From Desulfarculaceae bacterium (GTDB taxonomy: Bacteria; Desulfobacterota; Desulfobacteria; Desulfobacterales; Desulfobacteraceae): a stretch of 9,941 nt of DNA. Position 1 is the first letter of the stretch. Each line of letters starts with the position of its first letter. The notes beneath the pieces were generated by a model that saw only the letters and a list, made by a program, of their open reading frames with translations, was not told the DNA's origin and made no database searches. The stretch is taken from contig JAIPEK010000061.1 of assembly GCA_021737205.1 (NCBI GenBank), positions 1 through 9,941 of the forward strand. Reading direction: 5' to 3'. Positions 6,127-9,941 of this stretch are shown piece by piece. The position numbers and the translations under genes are program-made.

Positions 6127-6727
6127 GGTCTTGCACTGTATCTATGTCCCTCAGTTTTGCGGCAAGAGCTGCGCTCAGGCCCAATCCGGCGCATTTTTCC
6201 ATCGTGTCGCCCAGCACATGGTCCGTGCTCCAGGGGATATCCGCGAACACATGGGGTGAAAATCCGTTTCTGTTGAACCCGATCAGCCAGTACCCCCCGT
6301 CATATGCAGGGCCGATGACGGCGTCATTTTCTTGTAAAAGCGAAAAAGCTTCTTCCAGATGGTTCGGTTCGATGCCCGGTATGTCGGAACCGATCACGAG
6401 GACCTGTGAAAACCCTTTTTCAAAAGAGGCCCTGAAGGCGACGGAGATTCGTTGGCCCAGATCCTCTCCTCTTTGAACCAAATAGGAAACGTGCCGGCCG
6501 AGCCAGTTTTTCATGATTTGTTCTTTTTCTGCCGGAGAGAAACAGACGATCGGCACAAAAGGGGTCTGACGCACGGTTTCGAGGGTCTTTTCCACAAGGT
6601 TTCCGTATAAAAAGACCACAAAATCCTCGTCCATGTCCCGGGCGAGCCTGGTTTTCACTTTTCCCTTTTCAGGTGCTTTGGCGAAGATGATAACAGCACG
6701 GGCCGCATCCGGATTTTTATGTTTCAA
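6095..6727 (-). CDS. TIGR04282-type glycosyltransferase (DUF2064)
   Basis: 210 residues from a TTG start at 6727. The protein has the family's full set of motifs: VIIFAKAPEKGKVKTRLA (12-29, nucleotide-sugar binding like nucleotidyltransferases), LVQRGEDLGQRI, VLVIGSDIPGI (the SD metal/nucleotide site), DAVIGPAYDGGYWLIG (135-150), DIPWSTDHVLGDT and LRDIDTVQDL at the C-terminus. It is a soluble GT-A-fold enzyme of the group databases tie to arsenosugar synthesis, usually encoded beside or fused to TIGR04283, whose member here lies at 4550-5254 on the other strand. No ATG or GTG occurs in frame near the start, while AAGGAG lies 6 nt before the TTG. It follows the CoA-transferase/GNAT gene by 22 nt, so the two probably share a message. 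Its end overlaps the kinase-like gene tail to tail. Confidence 0.88.
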   Translation of the reverse strand: MKHKNPDAARAVIIFAKAPEKGKVKTRLARDMDEDFVVFLYGNLVEKTLETVRQTPFVPIVCFSPAEKEQIMKNWLGRHVSYLVQRGEDLGQRISVAFRASFEKGFSQVLVIGSDIPGIEPNHLEEAFSLLQENDAVIGPAYDGGYWLIGFNRNGFSPHVFADIPWSTDHVLGDTMEKCAGLGLSAALAAKLRDIDTVQDLNLLWRDIQR

Positions 6728-6733
6728 ATCCCG

Positions 6734-6739
6734 CTCCTT
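6734..6739 (-). promoter_or_regulatory. Ribosome binding site supporting a TTG start codon
   Basis: AAGGAG on the minus strand, 6 nt before TTG 6727 and about 10 nt after the stop of the preceding gene. It makes the rare TTG start credible, because there is no other in-frame start nearby. Confidence 0.7.
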
Positions 6740-6749
6740 GTTTCTGCTG

Positions 6750-8633
6750 TCACGGCTGCCGGACGGGTTCGGAAAAATAACAGTATAGAATCAGCATGTC
6801 ATCCTCGTACTCCGAGTACACCTTGTACTCAAGATCGTGGAACAGTTTTTTCATGCTCTTGTTTTCCGGGGATGTGTAGGCGATAAGCCCTTTGATGCCG
6901 TTGTCCCTGGCTGCTTCGGCAAGTTTTTTCTGCATTTTTTTGGCAAGCCCTACACCCTGGTATTCCTGGATCACGGAAAATGCGATTTCCGCCATGTTGG
7001 CAACCGGGTTGCGCAGGTATTCTCCCACGGCGATGATCCTCTCAAAACCGAGCTCTCCGGTGACAGCCACAAGTGTCAGGTCGTTCACATAGTCAATTTC
7101 AAATGTGGAGTCGATCTGGTCATGGGAAAAAGCGGTTTTTTCATGAAAAAAACGGGAGACGATGTCTTCTCTTTTCATGGAGTAATAGTGTTCCTGAATG
7201 CCCCTTTCATCCACCGGTTTGGACGGCCTGATTTTTATTGTTGTCCCGTTTACGGTGATGGTCTCTTCCAGTTTGAGCGGATAGACCCCCCGGATGGATT
7301 CTTTGAATTTGCGTTCGATGTCGATCATGTCGAGATCTTTGGCCGCCTGGAAAAGCTCTTCGCGGAAATCAGGATGGGCGATACTGATAAGGGCCAGCGA
7401 TCTTTCCTGTATGTTTTTCCCGAACAGATTGACAACTCCGTATTCCGTGGCCACAAACTGGGCATCCCCCCTGGGAACCACAACAGCCATGCTGTCAAGG
7501 TTCGGTACGATCCGGCTTTTTTTGCCGTTGTCATAGGTGGACGTGAGCATGAGAATCGATTTTCCGTTGGGGGACATGGCGGTTCCCCTTATGAAGTCCA
7601 TCATGCCGTTAACGCCGGAAAAATTGTTGTAGGGGAGGGCGTCCGCCGCCACCTGCCCGGAAAGGTCTATGGCCATGGCCGTGTGCATGGACGTCATGGT
7701 ATTGTGGCGTGCGATGATGCCCGGATCATTCACATATTCGGACGGATGGAACTCGATGGCCGGATTGTCATCCAGGAACTGGTACAGAAGCGAGGAACCC
7801 ACAGCGCTGCTTGCCACCAGCTTGTCGTCGTTGAATCCCTTGCACTGGTTGGTGACCACCCCCATGGACACAAGCCGCATGATATCATCGGTGATATACT
7901 GGGTGTGAATGCCCAGGTCGTTTTTGTCGGCAAGGGCCAGCATGGTGGCCTGATGAGAGGTCCCCAGGCTCGTCTGGAGCGTGGCCCCGTCTTCGATGAG
8001 GGCGGAAATGTGTTTGGCGATCAGGTTGGCGCTTTCGGTTTCCGGGTTTTTCTGTATGGTGAGAAGTTCTTCTTCATGCTCCACGATATGGTCCACGCTG
8101 TTCACGTGAATGAAGCTGCGCCCCAGTACCCTGGGCATCATGGAGTTTACCTGGCATATGACCGTATCCGCTGCCTCGCAGGCGGCTTTTGCAATATCCA
8201 CGGATATGCCCAGGCTCATCCATCCGAAATCATCCGGCGGTGATACCTGGACCAGGGCGGCATTGAGATGGACCCTTCTCGTCTTGAACAGCCTGGGAAC
8301 GCTGGAGATGTTGATGGGCGTGATAAACCGCTGGTCCCGGTTGAGTTTTTTGGAAGCGGCGGACCCGAGGTAAAATGACCGGATATTGAAAAGTCTTGAG
8401 TGAGAGCGGTTGGCAATCAGGGTGAGCGGTGTGCTCTCAAGACTTAAAAGGCGTATGATTTCAAGATCGGTGAATTTGGAGGAGAGCCTGGACAGCTCTT
8501 TGACAAGATGCTGGGGCTCCCCGCACGAAGAACTGATAAAGACGCGTTGACCGGGCTTGATGGTGCAAAGGGCATCTCCGGCACTGGAGAGTTTTTCCAC
8601 ATAATTGTCAGCCCAGTAGGTTGTTTTCGGCAT
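6750..8633 (-). CDS. Bifunctional acetyl-CoA hydrolase/transferase-GNAT acetyltransferase
   Basis: 627 residues. Residues 1 to about 450 are a complete acetyl-CoA hydrolase/4-hydroxybutyrate CoA-transferase-like protein (VQVSPPDDFGWMSLGISVD at 128-146, FSGVNGMMDFIRGTA at 338-352, SRIVPNLD, TEYGVVNLFGK at 396-406, ISIAHPDFREEL). Residues about 470-620 add a GNAT acyltransferase domain with the acetyl-CoA loop QGVGLAKKM (559-567; Q-x-x-G-x-A) and the FHDLEYKVYSEYE tail. Both halves bind CoA thioesters, so the protein could move acyl-CoA or link acetyl-CoA level to protein or small-molecule acetylation. Three family motifs are altered: HTE is HTQ (Gln245), SGVGG is SGVNG, and LQ-x-GIG is LQTSLG. 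The transferase half may therefore be inactive or changed. AAGGAG lies 7 nt before the ATG. The TIGR04282 gene follows after 22 nt. Confidence 0.9.
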   Translation of the reverse strand: MPKTTYWADNYVEKLSSAGDALCTIKPGQRVFISSSCGEPQHLVKELSRLSSKFTDLEIIRLLSLESTPLTLIANRSHSRLFNIRSFYLGSAASKKLNRDQRFITPINISSVPRLFKTRRVHLNAALVQVSPPDDFGWMSLGISVDIAKAACEAADTVICQVNSMMPRVLGRSFIHVNSVDHIVEHEEELLTIQKNPETESANLIAKHISALIEDGATLQTSLGTSHQATMLALADKNDLGIHTQYITDDIMRLVSMGVVTNQCKGFNDDKLVASSAVGSSLLYQFLDDNPAIEFHPSEYVNDPGIIARHNTMTSMHTAMAIDLSGQVAADALPYNNFSGVNGMMDFIRGTAMSPNGKSILMLTSTYDNGKKSRIVPNLDSMAVVVPRGDAQFVATEYGVVNLFGKNIQERSLALISIAHPDFREELFQAAKDLDMIDIERKFKESIRGVYPLKLEETITVNGTTIKIRPSKPVDERGIQEHYYSMKREDIVSRFFHEKTAFSHDQIDSTFEIDYVNDLTLVAVTGELGFERIIAVGEYLRNPVANMAEIAFSVIQEYQGVGLAKKMQKKLAEAARDNGIKGLIAYTSPENKSMKKLFHDLEYKVYSEYEDDMLILYCYFSEPVRQP

Positions 8634-8640
8634 AAACGGA

Positions 8641-8646
8641 CTCCTT
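8641..8646 (-). promoter_or_regulatory. Ribosome binding site of the CoA-transferase/GNAT gene
   Basis: AAGGAG on the minus strand, 7 nt before ATG 8633; it confirms the start. Confidence 0.7.
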
Positions 8647-8661
8647 GCTGAATTGAAATCA

Positions 8662-8667
8662 AGTATA
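8662..8667 (-). promoter_or_regulatory. Possible -10 box for the CoA-transferase/GNAT gene
   Basis: TATACT (minus strand), a 5/6 match to TATAAT, with only a poor -35 (TTTTCC, 17 nt upstream). The predicted leader is about 22 nt and includes the ribosome binding site. One of the TTGTATA copies (8664-8670) overlaps it. Confidence 0.3.
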
Positions 8668-8696
8668 CAACAATCCGTGTAACGGGAAAAGGGATT

Positions 8697-8742
8697 TTTG
8701 TATTGTATATATTCAGTTTGCCATTCCGCTTTGTATTGTATA
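8697..8742 (+). repeat. 13-bp direct repeat in the divergent promoter region
   Basis: TTTGTATTGTATA occurs at 8697-8709 and exactly again at 8730-8742, 33 bp apart, about three helical turns, so both copies face the same side of the helix. The second copy runs into the glgP -10 box. Confidence 0.55.
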
Positions 8743-8746
8743 AAAT
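8718..8746 (+). promoter_or_regulatory. Candidate promoter of the phosphorylase gene
   Basis: TTGCCA (8718-8723, 5/6), a 17-nt spacer and TAAAAT (8741-8746, 5/6). The predicted start is near 8753, giving a leader of about 33 nt to ATG 8786. Confidence 0.5.
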
Positions 8747-8761
8747 GGAAGATTATACAAT
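8735..8761. promoter_or_regulatory. 27-bp interrupted palindrome over the glgP promoter (putative operator)
   Basis: ATTGTATAA (8735-8743), a 9-nt spacer and TTATACAAT (8753-8761). The two perfect 9-bp arms are 18 bp apart centre to centre. It spans the -10 box and the predicted transcription start of the phosphorylase gene, where a dimeric repressor could block it. Further TTGTATA copies lie at 8703-8709 and, inverted, at 8664-8670. Confidence 0.5.
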
Positions 8762-8785
8762 TGAAGGAACAATCAGGAAAAAACT

Positions 8786-9941
8786 ATGGCGTATTTTGAT
8801 TTTACAGGACTTGACGACTCTATATATCAATACCTTCGGTATTATCTGGGCAAAAGACGCAGGGATGCGACAAAAAAGGATATGTTCAACGCGGTCTCTT
8901 CGGGGATACGCAAGTATCTGATCGATATCGATATCGAAACCCAGCAGAGGTATCGGGACCGGGACGTCAAGCGGCTCTATTACATTTCCATGGAGTTCCT
9001 CACCGGGCGTCTTCTTGCCAACAACCTCATCAACCTGGGAATCTATGAAAAGTGCCGCAGGTATCTGGGGGACAGTGGTTGGGATCTTGACGAACTGGTG
9101 GAGGAAGAACCCCATCCGGCCCTGGGAAACGGCGGCCTGGGGAGGCTCGCCGCCTGTTTTCTCGATTCTCTTGCCGGCATGGACATGCCCGGCTTCGGCT
9201 ACGGAATTAATTACGATTACGGCCTTTTCAAGCAGCTGATCGTGAACGGTTACCAGAAGGAGGCGCCGGATTACTGGCCCAACCGATCTTCGCCATGGCT
9301 TATCGGCCGGTTCGGGGAGAAATGCCTGGTGCCGGTATACGGCCGGATATCCGATTCCAGGGATACCAACGGGGAGTACAATCCGGTTTGGGAGAACTGG
9401 CAACTGATTGTGGGCCGGTCCCATGACGTCTTGATTTCCGGGTACGGGGGAGGGACCGTGAACCGGCTGCGGCTCTTTTCCGCATGGGCTTCCACCAATT
9501 TTGATATCCGGATATTTAATGACGGGGATTATTTCAAGGCGGTGGAAGACAAGATCAAGTCGGAAACCATATCGAAAATTCTCTATCCGTCCGATTCAAA
9601 GGAGTCCGGAAAGGAGTTGAGGCTTATCCAGGAGTATTTTCTGGTCTCCTGCTCGGTGCAGGATATCATCCGGATCTTCCTTAAAAATCACGATCATTTT
9701 GACGAGTTTCCCCAGAAGGCGGCCATCCAGCTCAACGATACCCATCCCGCGCTTACCGTGGCCGAGCTGATGCGGGCGCTTATAGACCAGCACGGACTGG
9801 AGTGGGAAAAGGCATGGGAGATCACCAACGCGACCCTGGGGTATACCAACCATACCCTGCTGCCCGAGGCTCTGGAGAAATGGCCCCTTTCGGTTGTGGA
9901 AAAGGTGATCCCCAGGCATCTTCAACTGATTTATGAAATTA
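8786..9941 (+). CDS. glgP: Glycogen/maltodextrin phosphorylase (N-terminal part)
   Basis: 385 codons are visible before the right edge; the family has about 800-850 residues, so over half is missing, including the PLP-binding Lys region. What is seen matches GT35 phosphorylases: RLYYISMEFLTGRLLANNL at about residues 65-83, HPALGNGGLGRLAACFLDSL at about 111-130, GYGINYDYGLFKQ, FNDGDYFKAV, ILYPSDSKESGKELRLIQEY, IQLNDTHPALTVAELMRAL and YTNHTLLPEALEKWP. The enzyme splits alpha-1,4-glucan with phosphate to give glucose 1-phosphate in the cytoplasm. The stretch usually written PYDTPI-x-GY reads SHDVLISGY here, a modest deviation. The start at ATG 8786 gives the expected short N-terminus; the ribosome binding site is weak (AGGA about 8 nt upstream). 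It is transcribed divergently from the CoA-transferase/GNAT gene. Confidence 0.93.
   Translation, partial: MAYFDFTGLDDSIYQYLRYYLGKRRRDATKKDMFNAVSSGIRKYLIDIDIETQQRYRDRDVKRLYYISMEFLTGRLLANNLINLGIYEKCRRYLGDSGWDLDELVEEEPHPALGNGGLGRLAACFLDSLAGMDMPGFGYGINYDYGLFKQLIVNGYQKEAPDYWPNRSSPWLIGRFGEKCLVPVYGRISDSRDTNGEYNPVWENWQLIVGRSHDVLISGYGGGTVNRLRLFSAWASTNFDIRIFNDGDYFKAVEDKIKSETISKILYPSDSKESGKELRLIQEYFLVSCSVQDIIRIFLKNHDHFDEFPQKAAIQLNDTHPALTVAELMRALIDQHGLEWEKAWEITNATLGYTNHTLLPEALEKWPLSVVEKVIPRHLQLIYEI

Noticed and set aside
6117..6270. Ribosome-binding-site-like GGAGG at 6118-6122 followed by a short plus-strand frame from TTG 6132
   Set aside because: The GGAGG is formed by the last codons of the kinase-like gene, and the short frame is antisense to the TIGR04282 gene without any recognisable feature.
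6837..8243. Plus-strand open frame of 468 codons antisense to the CoA-transferase/GNAT gene
   Set aside because: Rich in His, Gly, Phe and Val with no domain, as expected from the antisense of a codon-biased gene; the minus-strand gene is complete and well matched.
8652..8661. TTGAAATCAA, resembling an FNR box
   Set aside because: An FNR site has TTGAT-N4-ATCAA; here the half-sites are 2 nt apart and too short.
8753..9424. Minus-strand open frame of 223 codons
   Set aside because: Antisense to the phosphorylase, whose motifs are unmistakable.

Overview
The window reads as chromosomal DNA of a Gram-negative bacterium with an outer membrane: it encodes an Mla/MCE-type intermembrane lipid transporter and an outer-membrane-type lipoprotein. 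GC content is moderate. The gene mix fits an anaerobic Desulfobacterota (old deltaproteobacterial) lineage: a STAS-MlaE fusion, a cytidylate kinase-like protein, an acetyl-CoA hydrolase/transferase fused to a GNAT domain, and the TIGR04282/TIGR04283 glycosyltransferase pair. That taxonomic call is an inference from gene families, not from a marker gene. No rRNA, tRNA, CRISPR array, transposase or phage gene was seen.

Left part, minus strand (3529 down to 1): a compact operon for a lipid transporter. In transcription order it encodes a STAS-MlaE permease, the MlaF ATPase, a long MlaD-like MCE protein, and a PqiC-like lipoprotein that runs off the left edge. Gene spacing is 30 nt, then a 1-base overlap, then 3 nt. 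No MlaC shuttle gene is seen; the set looks more like a bridge-type MCE machine with an outer-membrane lipoprotein partner.

Centre, plus strand (3658-6126): a ZIP-family metal transporter diverges from the lipid operon and is followed at once by a TIGR04283-type family 2 glycosyltransferase. After a 188-nt intergenic region with a promoter and several small repeats comes a cytidylate kinase-like gene. Its 3' end overlaps by 32 bp the end of a convergent TIGR04282-type glycosyltransferase (6727-6095, minus). That gene has a TTG start and lies 22 nt downstream of a bifunctional acetyl-CoA hydrolase/transferase-GNAT gene (8633-6750, minus).

Right part: a 152-nt divergent region (8634-8785) carries four copies of TTGTATA, including a 9-bp interrupted palindrome and a 13-bp direct repeat. 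It separates the CoA-transferase gene from a glycogen/maltodextrin phosphorylase that continues past the right edge. Glycogen breakdown and acetyl-CoA handling may therefore share a control region.

The points most worth a second look are: the altered active-site motifs of the CoA-transferase part of the GNAT fusion; the operator-like palindromes over the zip and glgP promoters; the composite make-up of the lipid transporter; and the two arsenosugar-type glycosyltransferases split around a kinase-like gene.
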